Source: Phaeobacter gallaeciensis (GTDB lineage Bacteria; Pseudomonadota; Alphaproteobacteria; Rhodobacterales; Rhodobacteraceae). From it: 64,000 bases of DNA. Below the pieces are notes generated by a model that saw only the letters and a list, made by a program, of their open reading frames with translations, ran no database searches and was not told the DNA's origin. The translations under genes were made by a program, and so were the position numbers. Below are positions 1 through 8,353 of this stretch, piece by piece. Location: NCBI RefSeq assembly GCF_001678945.1, contig NZ_CP015124.1:3510001-3574000 (forward strand), in the 5' to 3' direction. The first letter of the stretch is position 1; every line of letters begins with the position of its first letter.

Positions 1-35
1 CCGCCTGATGCGCCCACAGAACGGGGATGACATCC

Positions 36-995
36 ATGAAATCAACTTCTTTTGCACTGGCGCTGGGCGCTTCTGCCATGCTTTCCGGTGCCGCGGCAGC
101 GGCCGATCTGGGTGCAGTGGACACGCCGATCAAACTGGCGGTCAACGAATGGACCGGCCAGCACGTCACCACCCATATCGCTGGTGAGATGCTGAAGGCT
201 GCGGGCTACAAGGTCGAATATGTCTCGGCCGGCATGATGAACCAGTTCCAGGCGATTGCCGATGGTGACATCCACGCGACGCTGGAAATCTGGTCCTCCA
301 ACGTATCGGACGAATACGCCAAGAAGGTCGCCGAAGGCACCGTCGAGGAACTGGGTGATCTGGAACTCGACGCCAAGGAAGGCATTGCGTACCCCGCCCA
401 CGTGGCTGAGCTGTGCCCGGGTCTGCCCGCATGGGAGGCGCTGAAGGCCTGCGCGCCGCAGTTCGCCACCGCCGAAACCCTGCCGCAGGGCCGTCTGGTG
501 GATTATCCGGCCGACTGGGGCACCCCCGGCGCCGACCGCATGGCCGGTCTTGACCTGCCCTTCAAGGCGGTTCCCGCAGGTTCCGAGGCCGCGCTGATCG
601 TCGAGCTGCGCGCCGCGACCGAGCGCAAGACGCCGCTGCTGATCACCTTCTGGCAGCCGCATTGGGCGATGTCCGCCTATGACGTGAAATTCGTCGACCT
701 GCCCGAGGGCGAAGAGGCCTGCTTTACCGATCCGGCATGGGGCCCGAACCCCAACGCGGTCAACGATTGCGATTTTGCCCCCTCGCGCATCTTCAAGGCG
801 GGTTGGTCCGGTCTGGCCGAAACCTGGCCCGCAGCGCATGAGATCCTGTCGTCCTACACGCTGGCCGTTGAAGACCAGCAGCCGATGATGGGCGCCATCG
901 ACGTTGATGGTGGCAGCGTCGAGGAAGTGGTTGCCGACTGGATGGCGGCCAATGAGGACAAGTGGCGCCCGGTCGTGGACGCCGCGCTGAAGTGA
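36..995 (+). CDS. proX: ABC transporter substrate-binding protein, glycine betaine/proline (OpuAC/ProX) type
   Basis: Periplasmic binding protein of a quaternary-amine importer. The first ~23 residues form a signal peptide (basic start, Ala/Leu core, cleavage near AAAA-ADL). The mature part reads as an OpuAC-type domain, with the early VNEWTGQHVTTHIAGEML stretch and several Trp residues that could form an aromatic cage. The start chosen is ATG 36, because GGGGA at 23-27 is correctly spaced for it; ATG 27 is the in-frame alternative. The stop overlaps the ATPase start, so the three transporter genes form one operon. The exact substrate (glycine betaine, proline or choline) is inferred from family only. 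Confidence 0.85.
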   Translation: MKSTSFALALGASAMLSGAAAAADLGAVDTPIKLAVNEWTGQHVTTHIAGEMLKAAGYKVEYVSAGMMNQFQAIADGDIHATLEIWSSNVSDEYAKKVAEGTVEELGDLELDAKEGIAYPAHVAELCPGLPAWEALKACAPQFATAETLPQGRLVDYPADWGTPGADRMAGLDLPFKAVPAGSEAALIVELRAATERKTPLLITFWQPHWAMSAYDVKFVDLPEGEEACFTDPAWGPNPNAVNDCDFAPSRIFKAGWSGLAETWPAAHEILSSYTLAVEDQQPMMGAIDVDGGSVEEVVADWMAANEDKWRPVVDAALK

Positions 996-2062
996 GCCAA
1001 AGCGCCGTGAGTGACACGTCGACACCGGCCATCACCTGCCAGAATGTCTGGCAGGTGTTCGGCGCCCATGCGGACAGTGCTCTGAAACAGGCGCTGTCCG
1101 AAACTCAATCTGCCGAAGAGGCTGCCGCGGCGCTGCGCGCCAAGGGGCTGACGCCTGCGGTGCAGGACGCCACATTTGAAGTGAAAGAGGGCGAGTTGTT
1201 CGTCATCATGGGGCTCAGCGGGTCGGGAAAATCGACGCTGATCCGCTGTATCTCGCAGCTCTTGCCGGGCACCGGCGGCGATATTCTGATCGACGGCGAA
1301 AACATCCGCACCGCCAGCCCGAAACGGCTGATCGAGTTGCGCCGAAACAAGCTGGGCATGGTGTTCCAGCACTTCGGCTTGTTCCCGCATATGAGCGTGG
1401 CCGAAAATGTCGCCTATCCGCTGAGGGTGCAGGGGATGCGCAAGAAGGGCCGGCTGGCCAAGGCGCAGCAGGTGATCGAACTGGTCGGCCTTGGCGGGCG
1501 CGAAAAGAATTTCCCGCGTGAACTGTCCGGCGGGCAGCGCCAGCGGGTCGGCATCGCGCGATCCCTCGTGGCGGATTGTTCCGTCTGGTTCCTGGATGAG
1601 CCGTTTTCGGCGCTGGACCCGCTGATCCGACGTCAGTTGCAGGATGAATTCCTCGACATTCAGGCCAAGCTGAAAACCACCATCGTCTTTATCACCCATG
1701 ACATCAATGAGGCGCTGAAGCTGGCCGACCGCATCGCCATCATGCGCGATGGCAAGATCGTGCAGATCGGCACGCCTTCGGACATCGTGCTGAACCCGGT
1801 GGATGACTATGTGCGTGAATTCTCCAAGGATGTCGCCAAGGGGCAGCACGCTCATGTGGCCTCGGTCATGCAAACTGGCGGGGATCTGTCCCATGGCCCC
1901 GACGATCCGGGTTTGCGCCGCGACATGACGCTGGATGCGGCGCTGGCGCGCTGCATGGAGCTGTATGAACCCGTGCCGGTGCGTGACGAAAATGGCGCGC
2001 TGCTGGGCGTGGTGAATCCGGCAGATCTGGCGGCGGCCCTGCAGGTGGATCCGGCGGCATGA
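992..2062 (+). CDS. proV: ABC transporter ATP-binding protein, ProV/OpuAA type
   Basis: ATPase of the quaternary-amine importer. Walker A (GLSGSGKS) lies near residue 74, the signature LSGGQRQRVG and Walker B (VWFLDEP) follow, and the H-loop is FITHD. The roughly 50-residue N-terminal extension before the first strand is typical of ProV. The C-terminal tail ends in a short CBS-like segment (VPVRDENGALLGVVNPADL), less than the two full CBS domains of E. coli ProV. The GTG at 992 overlaps the upstream TGA by four bases and is preferred; GTG 1007 is also in frame. The gene overlaps the permease by ATGA. Confidence 0.88.
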   Translation: MSQSAVSDTSTPAITCQNVWQVFGAHADSALKQALSETQSAEEAAAALRAKGLTPAVQDATFEVKEGELFVIMGLSGSGKSTLIRCISQLLPGTGGDILIDGENIRTASPKRLIELRRNKLGMVFQHFGLFPHMSVAENVAYPLRVQGMRKKGRLAKAQQVIELVGLGGREKNFPRELSGGQRQRVGIARSLVADCSVWFLDEPFSALDPLIRRQLQDEFLDIQAKLKTTIVFITHDINEALKLADRIAIMRDGKIVQIGTPSDIVLNPVDDYVREFSKDVAKGQHAHVASVMQTGGDLSHGPDDPGLRRDMTLDAALARCMELYEPVPVRDENGALLGVVNPADLAAALQVDPAA

Positions 2063-4095
2063 TGACGCTCAGCAAAGGCAGCCGCGCCGCGCTGGTCGCG
2101 CTGGTGGTGGGTATTCTGTGTCTGGCGCTGGAAGGCGTCGCGCCCTGGCTTGTCTCTTTTCCCAAAGGCTGGGTGCTGCCCGCGACCGATTGGGTCGGCA
2201 GCGTAATGGAGAGCTTCCTTGCCCTGATCAAACCGGCGGCGCGGATGTTCTCTGCGCTGATGGCCTATCCGATGGAGGGTGCAGGCTGGATCTTGAGCGA
2301 AACGCCCTGGCCCTTGCTGATCGCGGCCACGGTGGCGCTGGGCTGGCGCCTTGGCGGGCTGGCAATGGCGCTGATGGCGGCCGTGGGGCTCGGCGCGGTG
2401 CTGGCCTCGGGCTACTGGCCCGAAAGCATGAACACGCTGGCGCTGGTCTCGGTCTCGGTGCCGCTGGCGCTGCTGGTTGGCGGTGCCATTGGCGTGCTGG
2501 CCAATGAATACCCTCGGGTGCGGGCGCCGGTTCAGGCGCTCCTGGACGTGATGCAGACGGTGCCGACCTTTGCCTATCTGACGCCCCTCTTGGTGCTTTT
2601 CGGCTTTGGTCCGGTGGTGGGGCTGATCGCCTCGGCCATCTATGCGGCGCCGCCGATGGCCCGCAACGTGATGCTGGGGCTGGAGCGGATCGAACCGGAA
2701 ATCAAGGAAGCCGCCGTGATGGCTGGTGGCACCCGCATGCAGCAGCTGTTTCAGGTGGAAATCCCCGCCGCTGCCACCCAGATCATGGTGGGCGTCAACC
2801 AATGCCTGATGGCGGCCCTGTCGATGGTGATCATCGCTGCCGTCATCGGGGGCTTTGATGATATCGGCTGGGAAGTGCTGCTAACCATGCGCAAGGCACA
2901 GTTCGGTGCCAGCCTGCTGGCCGGTTTTGTGATCGTGATCTTTGCCATCCTGATCGACCGGATGAGCGGCACGCTCGCCGATGAAAGGCGCCGCAGCTAT
3001 GACGGGCGTGTGTCGCTGGCGATCCTCGTGCTCGGCGCAATCGTCAGTCTGGCCTTTTACGGCCAGCTGCAGCATCCGGGCGACTATGCGCTGTTCGACA
3101 GTACGGCGGATCGTGTCGACGCGGGCCTGTCGGCCTTTACCAGCGCCAATGCCGAGCTGCTGACCAGCGTCAAGAACGGCGTGATGTTCTATGTGCTGCT
3201 GCCGCTGAGGATCGGGCTAGACCAGGCGGTGCTGCCTTTCACCTGGGGCTTTGTCTGGACCACGGGGATGAGCCTTGCGCTCTTTGCTGCAGGCGCCGTT
3301 GCAGGATTGTTCTGTGCCTATCGCGGCAAGCTGACGCTGGGTGTGGTGATCCTGATCGCCACGGGCATGCTGGAAACGGGAATTTCGCAGCTTCCCTGGC
3401 CCTTTGTGCTGGTCGGGGTAGGGGCTTTGTCCTTTGTTGCAGGCGGCGTGCGTCTGGCGGCGCTGTCTGTGGTTCTGTTGATAACGATCCTGTTGTCTGG
3501 CCTGTGGGAACGGGCGCTTCTGTCGCTTTACCTCTCAGGTGCCTCGGTCTTTGCCTGCGCGGTTCTTGGCGGTGCCATCGGCCTTGCTTCGGCAGCCTCG
3601 CCCATGGTCTGGCGCGTGGTGCGCCCGATCTGCGATATGCTGCAGACGATCCCGCTGTTTGTCTTCCTGATCCCGGTGCTGATGGTGTTCCAGATTGGCG
3701 AGTTCTCGGCCTTCCTCGCCATCATGGCCTATGCCATCGTGCCGATGATCCGCTATACTCGTCATGGTCTGACCGAGACACCCGCCGAGATGATCGAGGC
3801 CGCGACCGCTTCGGGCGCGACCCGCTGGCAGATGATGCGCGATGTGCGGGCGCCCTACGCGGCGCCGACCATCCTTCTGGGGCTCAATCAGACCATCCTT
3901 TATGCCTTTGCCATGCTGGTGATCGCAGCGCTGATCGGCACCACCGGTCTGGGTCAGTCGATCTACCTCGCGCTGGGGCAGGCGGATGTGGGGCTGGGCA
4001 TTTCTGCCGGGGCGGCGATGGCGATTCTGGCGCTGATCGCGGATCGCATCGTGCAAGGCTTTGCCGAGGAGCGCCGCCACGCGCTGGGTCTCTAA
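2059..4095 (+). CDS. proW: double-length ABC transporter permease (two fused ProW-type domains)
   Basis: Inner-membrane permease of the same importer. At 678 residues it is about twice the usual ProW length and contains two complete binding-protein-dependent permease cores. The first spans roughly residues 130-310, with an EAA-type loop around IEPEIKEAAVMAGGTRMQQ. The second spans roughly 470-670, with a loop at ETPAEMIEAATASGATRWQ. Each repeats the phrase DVMQTVPTFAYLTPLLVLF or DMLQTIPLFVFLIPVLMVF. One chain can therefore supply both halves of the membrane channel. It starts on an ATGA overlap with the ATPase gene. A hairpin (4108-4134, GCCGCGC arms) without a T-run follows the stop. Confidence 0.88.
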   Translation: MMTLSKGSRAALVALVVGILCLALEGVAPWLVSFPKGWVLPATDWVGSVMESFLALIKPAARMFSALMAYPMEGAGWILSETPWPLLIAATVALGWRLGGLAMALMAAVGLGAVLASGYWPESMNTLALVSVSVPLALLVGGAIGVLANEYPRVRAPVQALLDVMQTVPTFAYLTPLLVLFGFGPVVGLIASAIYAAPPMARNVMLGLERIEPEIKEAAVMAGGTRMQQLFQVEIPAAATQIMVGVNQCLMAALSMVIIAAVIGGFDDIGWEVLLTMRKAQFGASLLAGFVIVIFAILIDRMSGTLADERRRSYDGRVSLAILVLGAIVSLAFYGQLQHPGDYALFDSTADRVDAGLSAFTSANAELLTSVKNGVMFYVLLPLRIGLDQAVLPFTWGFVWTTGMSLALFAAGAVAGLFCAYRGKLTLGVVILIATGMLETGISQLPWPFVLVGVGALSFVAGGVRLAALSVVLLITILLSGLWERALLSLYLSGASVFACAVLGGAIGLASAASPMVWRVVRPICDMLQTIPLFVFLIPVLMVFQIGEFSAFLAIMAYAIVPMIRYTRHGLTETPAEMIEAATASGATRWQMMRDVRAPYAAPTILLGLNQTILYAFAMLVIAALIGTTGLGQSIYLALGQADVGLGISAGAAMAILALIADRIVQGFAEERRHALGL

Positions 4096-4215
4096 GCCAC
4101 CTCTTCTGCCGCGCTGCCCTTCTGGTGGCGCGGCAAATGCCCCTCTGGTCCGCTCCCTGAAACCGCGCTAGGATCTGTTTCGCTGAACAGAACCACAACC
4201 AAGTGAGGTCTCCCG

Positions 4216-4737
4216 ATGAGCCTGGCCTATGTCATGACCACTGAACGCGGCGCCACCGACCGGCTGCTGACCGCGCTGGCCGAGCGTTTGCAGACGCGCG
4301 GGCTGCGTCTGGCGGGAATCGTCCAGACCAATACCGAATGCTATGATGACAAGCTCTGCGACATGGATGTGCGGGTGCTGCCGGGGGATGAGGTGATCCG
4401 CATTTCCCAGTCTCTGGGGCCAGAGGCCCGCGGCTGCCGCTTGAACCCCGGTGCGCTGGAGCAGGCGGTAGGGCAGGTCACCGAGAGCCTTGCTCAGACA
4501 CCCGCACCGCAGGTGCTGCTGGTCAACAAGTTCGGCAAGCACGAGGCCGATGGCCGCGGCATGCGCCCCGTCATTGGCGAGGCGCTTGCCATGGGTATCC
4601 CGGTCGTTTCTGGCGTCAACCGGATGAACGTGGAGGCTTTCAAGGATTTCTCCGGCGGTCTGGCAGAGGCGGCTGACGCCGATCTTGATGCGCTGGAGGC
4701 CTGGGTGATGCAGGCGGTCAAAACCCCGGCAGAGTGA
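4216..4737 (+). CDS. DUF2478 family protein
   Basis: A 173-residue soluble protein recognised as DUF2478. It begins with a short strand (SLAYVMTT) where related P-loop folds bind nucleotide, carries Cys residues in the TECYDDKLCDMDVRVL segment, and has a conserved LVNKFGKHEADGRG segment. DUF2478 proteins are often found near molybdate or metal-related genes, but no such neighbour is seen here. Biochemical function is unknown. It stands alone with its own terminator just downstream (4788-4813). Confidence 0.75.
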   Translation: MSLAYVMTTERGATDRLLTALAERLQTRGLRLAGIVQTNTECYDDKLCDMDVRVLPGDEVIRISQSLGPEARGCRLNPGALEQAVGQVTESLAQTPAPQVLLVNKFGKHEADGRGMRPVIGEALAMGIPVVSGVNRMNVEAFKDFSGGLAEAADADLDALEAWVMQAVKTPAE

Positions 4738-4787
4738 CGCCTCAGGGCGCGGTCCCCACTGCCGAATATCAGTGGTTTTTGAAGATT

Positions 4788-4813
4788 GACCCGGTCCTGT
4801 GCCGGGTCTTTTT
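4788..4813 (+). terminator. Rho-independent terminator after the DUF2478 gene
   Basis: A perfect 7-bp stem GACCCGG/CCGGGTC with a 7-base loop is followed by five T. It sits 50 bases after the stop codon. The remaining ~215 bases up to tRNA-Tyr show no convincing gene. Confidence 0.8.
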
Positions 4814-5028
4814 GCATCCTGCCGGGGGCGGGGCCTTTAGGGGAATCTGACCCGAAACCGATGCCCGTTATGGGGGGCAGGGTAAGGGGAATATGAGGCT
4901 GGAAACGGGGCAAAACCGGCTGCCAGAGCTGAAGCGATGGGCAGTGCTGTATTGGGAGACCTAGACCCGATACGGGCGGATGCCACCATCGTTCCCGATG
5001 AAAATATCAATCATTTCAAGGAGGAAGA

Positions 5029-5112
5029 TGGTGGGCGACCCTGGAATCGAACCAGGCGTGCGTCTCCGCGAGGGAGTTACAGTCCCCTGCCACACCTTGC
5101 GGCCTGTCGCCC
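5029..5112 (-). tRNA. tRNA-Tyr (GTA)
   Basis: On the minus strand the sequence folds as a class II tRNA. The acceptor stem is GGGCGAC/GTCGCCC with discriminator A and an encoded CCA (5029-5031). The D stem is GCC/GGC, the anticodon loop CTGTAAC gives GTA, the variable arm is long, and the T arm is CCTGG-TTCGATT-CCAGG. It lies convergently to nothing and just upstream of the divergent methyltransferase gene. Confidence 0.95.
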
Positions 5113-5232
5113 ACTGTCAGGTGAGTGTTGCACCTAACGTGGAGGCGTGATTACTAGCGGCACCAACGGGCGTCAACAGGAAAATACCAAGTTTTCTGCG
5201 CTGGCCTGAAATTCCTTTTGTCGGAGAGAGCA

Positions 5233-6024
5233 ATGTCGAAGAAACCCACCAAGAAACCCCAGTGGGTCATCGAAAAGGAACAGGCCAAGAAGGCAGGCGC
5301 GAGCGAAACCGTCTGGCTGTTTGGCCTGCACGCGGTGCGCGATGCGCTGATGAACCCGCGCCGGGAGAAACTGCGGCTGATCGTGACGCTGAATGCCCAG
5401 AACAAGCTGGAAGAGGCCATCGCGGCTGCCGGGATCGAACCCGAGGTGGTCGATCCGCGCAAGTTCAACGCGCCGCTGGATCCCAATTCGGTGCACCAGG
5501 GCGCGGCGCTGGAGGTGAAACCGCTCAACTGGGGCAGTCTTGCGGAAAACTGCATCGGCGCCGAAGTGCCGCGGGTTCTGCTGCTGGACCGGGTGACTGA
5601 CCCGCATAACGTTGGCGCGATTCTACGTTCGGCCGAGGTGCTGGGCGCCAGCGCCGTGATCGGCACCCGCCATCACTCGGCGCCCGAAACCGGCGCTCTG
5701 GCGAAAACCGCCAGCGGCGCGCTGGAACGTCAGCCCTATCTGCGGATGCGCAACCTCTCGGATACCATCACCGAGCTGCAGAATATGGGCTTTCTGGTGC
5801 TGGGCCTCGATGGCGAGGCAGAGCAGACCATCGAACAGGCGCTGGAAGGGCGCAAGGATCGCCCGGTGGCGCTGGTGCTCGGCGCCGAGGGGCCGGGGCT
5901 GCGGCAAAAGACCAAGGAAACCGTGGATCAGCTGGTGAAAATCGACTTTGCCGGGGGATTCGGATCGCTCAACGTCTCAAATGCTGCGGCAATCGCCCTA
6001 TATGCTTCCAGAGAAAGATCCTAA
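5233..6024 (+). CDS. rlmB: 23S rRNA 2'-O-ribose methyltransferase, RlmB/TrmH (SpoU) family
   Basis: SAM-dependent RNA methyltransferase that 2'-O-methylates a guanosine in 23S rRNA (by family). The SpoU motifs are clear: motif 1 LLLDRVTDPHNVGAILRSAE, motif 2 LVLGAEGPGL, motif 3 SLNVSNAAAIALY, which form the knotted SAM site. An N-terminal substrate-binding region containing VWLFGLHAVRDAL precedes them. The start at ATG 5233 is chosen for its GGAGAGAG ribosome site; an in-frame start 15 bases upstream has none. The substrate assignment to RlmB rather than another TrmH relative is probable, not proven. Confidence 0.85.
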   Translation: MSKKPTKKPQWVIEKEQAKKAGASETVWLFGLHAVRDALMNPRREKLRLIVTLNAQNKLEEAIAAAGIEPEVVDPRKFNAPLDPNSVHQGAALEVKPLNWGSLAENCIGAEVPRVLLLDRVTDPHNVGAILRSAEVLGASAVIGTRHHSAPETGALAKTASGALERQPYLRMRNLSDTITELQNMGFLVLGLDGEAEQTIEQALEGRKDRPVALVLGAEGPGLRQKTKETVDQLVKIDFAGGFGSLNVSNAAAIALYASRERS

Positions 6025-6110
6025 GCAGACAGGAGGCAGGCATCGCACATTCCAGCATTTCCGGAGGTAAGATCCTCAGTTGTTGTTACTGCGGCGTTCA
6101 ATCGGCCTTT

Positions 6111-6380
6111 GTGCCGGGTGGGCGTGGCATGTCCACGCTGATATGCGGAACCTGCGGGGCGCCGCTTTCGGCGCAAAAGGCCCGGCCACTGGCGCCGGGC
6201 AAGGGCGCCAAAACCCCGGCGACGGCTGGGCCCGCGTCGCGGTCCAAGATTTCGCACCAGCCTGCGCCGGTGAAACCCGCCTATAAGCCGAAGAAGAGCA
6301 AGCCGCGCAAGAAACGCAAAAGCATGTTTCAAAAAGTGTTGTCTGAGGCCTTTGACGTGATCGAGGATATTTTCGACTGA
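6111..6380 (+). CDS. small zinc-ribbon-like basic protein
   Basis: A short protein with a CGTCG knuckle (Cys-x2-Cys) near its start, then a Pro/Ala/Lys-rich linker, a very basic stretch (KPKKSKPRKKRKS) and an acidic C-terminus (FDVIEDIFD). The conventional start is GTG 6111, but no ribosome site precedes it. The open frame continues upstream and encodes a second Cys-x2-Cys pair (CCYCG, 6081-6092), which would complete a four-Cys zinc ribbon. Upstream in-frame candidates are non-standard ATC codons at 6072 (GGAGG at 6063) or 6042 (AGGAGG at 6031). True start uncertain; function unknown. Confidence 0.6.
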   Translation: MPGGRGMSTLICGTCGAPLSAQKARPLAPGKGAKTPATAGPASRSKISHQPAPVKPAYKPKKSKPRKKRKSMFQKVLSEAFDVIEDIFD

Positions 6381-6541
6381 GTCAGGCTGGTGGGGGGGGT
6401 ACCCGACGCCTTTCCGAATGAGATCAGACCGGCCCTGTGGCCGCAGACACACGGCGTTCACTTATTCGTAACACGCCTGTTCAGCCTGATACGCATGGGG
6501 CAGAATTGGGTCATCTCAAATTGATCCTGTGGAGTCGTCTC

Positions 6542-6994
6542 TTGTTTCTGCGCCTGTTCGTTCTGGTTGCTGCCGTCCTGTTGTCCGTCCCGCCCCGGGG
6601 CGCGCTGGCGGATTCGCCCCTGTTTGCGGCGCGCGAAGGGGTGGCGCTTGGCGGTTATGACACGGTGGCCTTTTTCGACGTCGGAGAGGCCGTGGCGGGG
6701 CAGGCACGCTATTCCGTTGTGTGGAAAGGTGTCATCTGGCGTTTCGCGTCTCAAAGCAATCAGATCCGGTTTGAAATGAACCCGCGTGCCTATGCACCGA
6801 TGTTCGGTGGCTATTGCGCCTCTGCCATGGCGCGGGGCGTGTTGAAGGCCGGGGACCCGCAACTGTGGGTGATCGTGGACGGGCGGCTGTTCCTTTTGAA
6901 CAATGAGGGGGCGCTGACGCGGTGGCGGGCACAGGCGGCGCAGCTGATCGCCGAAGCCGACGCCCATTGGCCCGCTGCCTTGCACCCCGAGTAA
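6542..6994 (+). CDS. exported YHS-domain protein
   Basis: A 150-residue protein with an N-terminal signal peptide (MFLRLFVLVAAVLLSVPPRGALA) followed by a YHS domain: GGYDTVAFF, then YSVVWKGVIWRFAS, then NPRAYAPMFGGYCASA, then DPQLWVIVDGRLFLLNN. YHS domains are short metal-associated modules; the role here is unknown. The start is TTG 6542, chosen because GGAG at 6531-6534 is ideally spaced and the resulting N-terminus is a textbook signal peptide. The frame stays open back to 6437, but nothing there resembles a start site. Confidence 0.75.
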   Translation: MFLRLFVLVAAVLLSVPPRGALADSPLFAAREGVALGGYDTVAFFDVGEAVAGQARYSVVWKGVIWRFASQSNQIRFEMNPRAYAPMFGGYCASAMARGVLKAGDPQLWVIVDGRLFLLNNEGALTRWRAQAAQLIAEADAHWPAALHPE

Positions 6995-7094
6995 AGGGAT
7001 CTGCGGCGACATTTGGTGACGTAAGCCCTTCAAAGCCCCTGCAAAACCCTTCCAAACATCGGGCCCCTTTAAAAGCCTGTCCCGAAGCCCCACA

Positions 7095-7189
7095 TATAAT
7101 TCAGGGCTGCGGAACGGAACATCCGTAGACCTTTTTCACTGTCCCTCGTTCCATACCTCGCGCCCGGGATCCCTTCCGGGCGCTTTTTT
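7095..7189 (+). ncRNA. candidate small RNA or short orphan transcript
   Basis: The 310-base gap between the YHS and CoA-binding genes holds a perfect TATAAT (7095-7100) and, ~60 bases on, a strong terminator. The interval codes for nothing recognisable. No good -35 box is seen upstream of the TATAAT. This could be a small RNA of ~85 nt or merely the terminator of the upstream gene. Confidence 0.3.
7160..7189 (+). terminator. Rho-independent terminator
   Basis: Perfect 8-bp stem GCGCCCGG/CCGGGCGC with an 8-base loop and a six-T run. Confidence 0.8.
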
Positions 7190-7304
7190 CTTCTTGGGGA
7201 TGCGGATGTGCTCATCGGCCGGTTCGTTATTGCCGTCGGTTTTACGTCGCCCAATGCCGCGAATTTGGCTTTTCCACGCGGCGGCAGCACAGTAGGGTCT
7301 GGCC

Positions 7305-7775
7305 ATGACCAGCTATAGCGACGACCTTTTGCGCAAGATTTTGAAACGGACCCGGACCATCGCGGTGGTGGGGGTGTCGATGAATTCTGTGCGCCCCAGC
7401 TACTATGTGGCACGCTACCTTGGCCTCAAGGGCTACCGGGTGATTCCGGTCAATCCCGGCCACGCGGGCAAGCGGCTGTTCGGCGCCACCGTGCGCGCCA
7501 GCCTGTCAGAGATCGATGAACCGGTGCATATGGTCGATATCTTCCGCCGCTCTGAAGCGGTGCCACCCATTGTGGATGAGGCGCTCGAGCTGTTCCCGGA
7601 TCTTCAGACCATCTGGATGCAGATCGGCGTCGAGAACGCCGAGGCCGCCGCCAAGGCCGAGGCGCGCGGCGTTGACGTGATTCAGAACCGCTGCCCCAAG
7701 ATCGAATACCAGCGCCTGTTCGGCGAACTCCGCATGGGCGGGTTTGCCACTGGTATCATTTCGTCGAAACTGTAG
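7305..7775 (+). CDS. CoA-binding domain protein (YccU type)
   Basis: A 156-residue Rossmann-like protein of the CoA_binding_2 family. The nucleotide-binding start reads TIAVVGVSMNSVRPSYYVARYL. The conserved middle phrases are YRVIPVNPGHAGKRLFG and IDIFRR-type (here VDIFRRSEAVPPIVDEAL), and the end is IQNRCPKIEYQRLFGEL. These stand-alone domains resemble the CoA-binding part of succinyl-CoA synthetase; the ligand and physiological role are unknown. Transcribed alone. Confidence 0.85.
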   Translation: MTSYSDDLLRKILKRTRTIAVVGVSMNSVRPSYYVARYLGLKGYRVIPVNPGHAGKRLFGATVRASLSEIDEPVHMVDIFRRSEAVPPIVDEALELFPDLQTIWMQIGVENAEAAAKAEARGVDVIQNRCPKIEYQRLFGELRMGGFATGIISSKL

Positions 7776-8020
7776 CGCGCTGGGGGGCTCCCGCCCGTCG
7801 CGCATCACATCAAAGATGTGAAGGCTCCCGTTAGGCCGGGCGCCGCGCTGACGCGCGGCGGCAAAGGATCCGCAGAGAGGCGCTTCGGGGGCAGGTCTGC
7901 CCTGAAGCGCCATGGCGAGTGTTATCCGATCTGTTCCGCCTCAAGGGTGAACCGCGCCTTGCGCGGCCGCTGGCGCGGCCCTTGACCCGGATCAGAGCGG
8001 GGGGTCTGGAGGAGCAGGGG

Positions 8021-8338
8021 TTAGCCTTTTGGGCGGGCGGCCTTTTCTGCGATGCCGCTGAGGCCCTGACGTTCGGCCAGAACGGCAAGAACCTCGTCCA
8101 GCGCCACATCGCGGGCGGCAAGCATCACCAGGAAATGATAAAGCACATCGGCGCCTTCACTGGCGAGTTTCGCCTTGTCGTCCTTCACCGCTTCGATGAT
8201 CGCCTCGATGGCTTCCTCGCCGAATTTCTCGGCGCATTTCTCGGGCCCCTTGGACAGGAGTTTTGCGGTCCAGGAGCTGCTAGGGTCCGCGCCCTTGCGG
8301 GATTGAATGGTGGTTTCGAGGTCGTGCAGCAGGGTCAT
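8021..8338 (-). CDS. hisE: phosphoribosyl-ATP pyrophosphatase
   Basis: Second step of histidine synthesis: hydrolysis of phosphoribosyl-ATP to phosphoribosyl-AMP and pyrophosphate. At 105 residues it has the usual HisE length. The metal-binding MazG-like motif is visible as EEAIEAIIEA followed by EGADVLYHFLV. It is the last gene of the minus-strand hisA-hisF-hisE run and starts 15 bases after hisF ends. The ~245 bases downstream (7776-8020) hold no recognisable feature. Confidence 0.95.
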   Translation of the reverse strand: MTLLHDLETTIQSRKGADPSSSWTAKLLSKGPEKCAEKFGEEAIEAIIEAVKDDKAKLASEGADVLYHFLVMLAARDVALDEVLAVLAERQGLSGIAEKAARPKG

Positions 8339-8353
8339 GGCGGTGGGCCTTTC

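Noticed and set aside
4108-4134. Terminator after the ABC permease
   Set aside because: A good GCCGCGC stem is present but the loop is 13 bases and no T-run follows, so it was not listed as a terminator.
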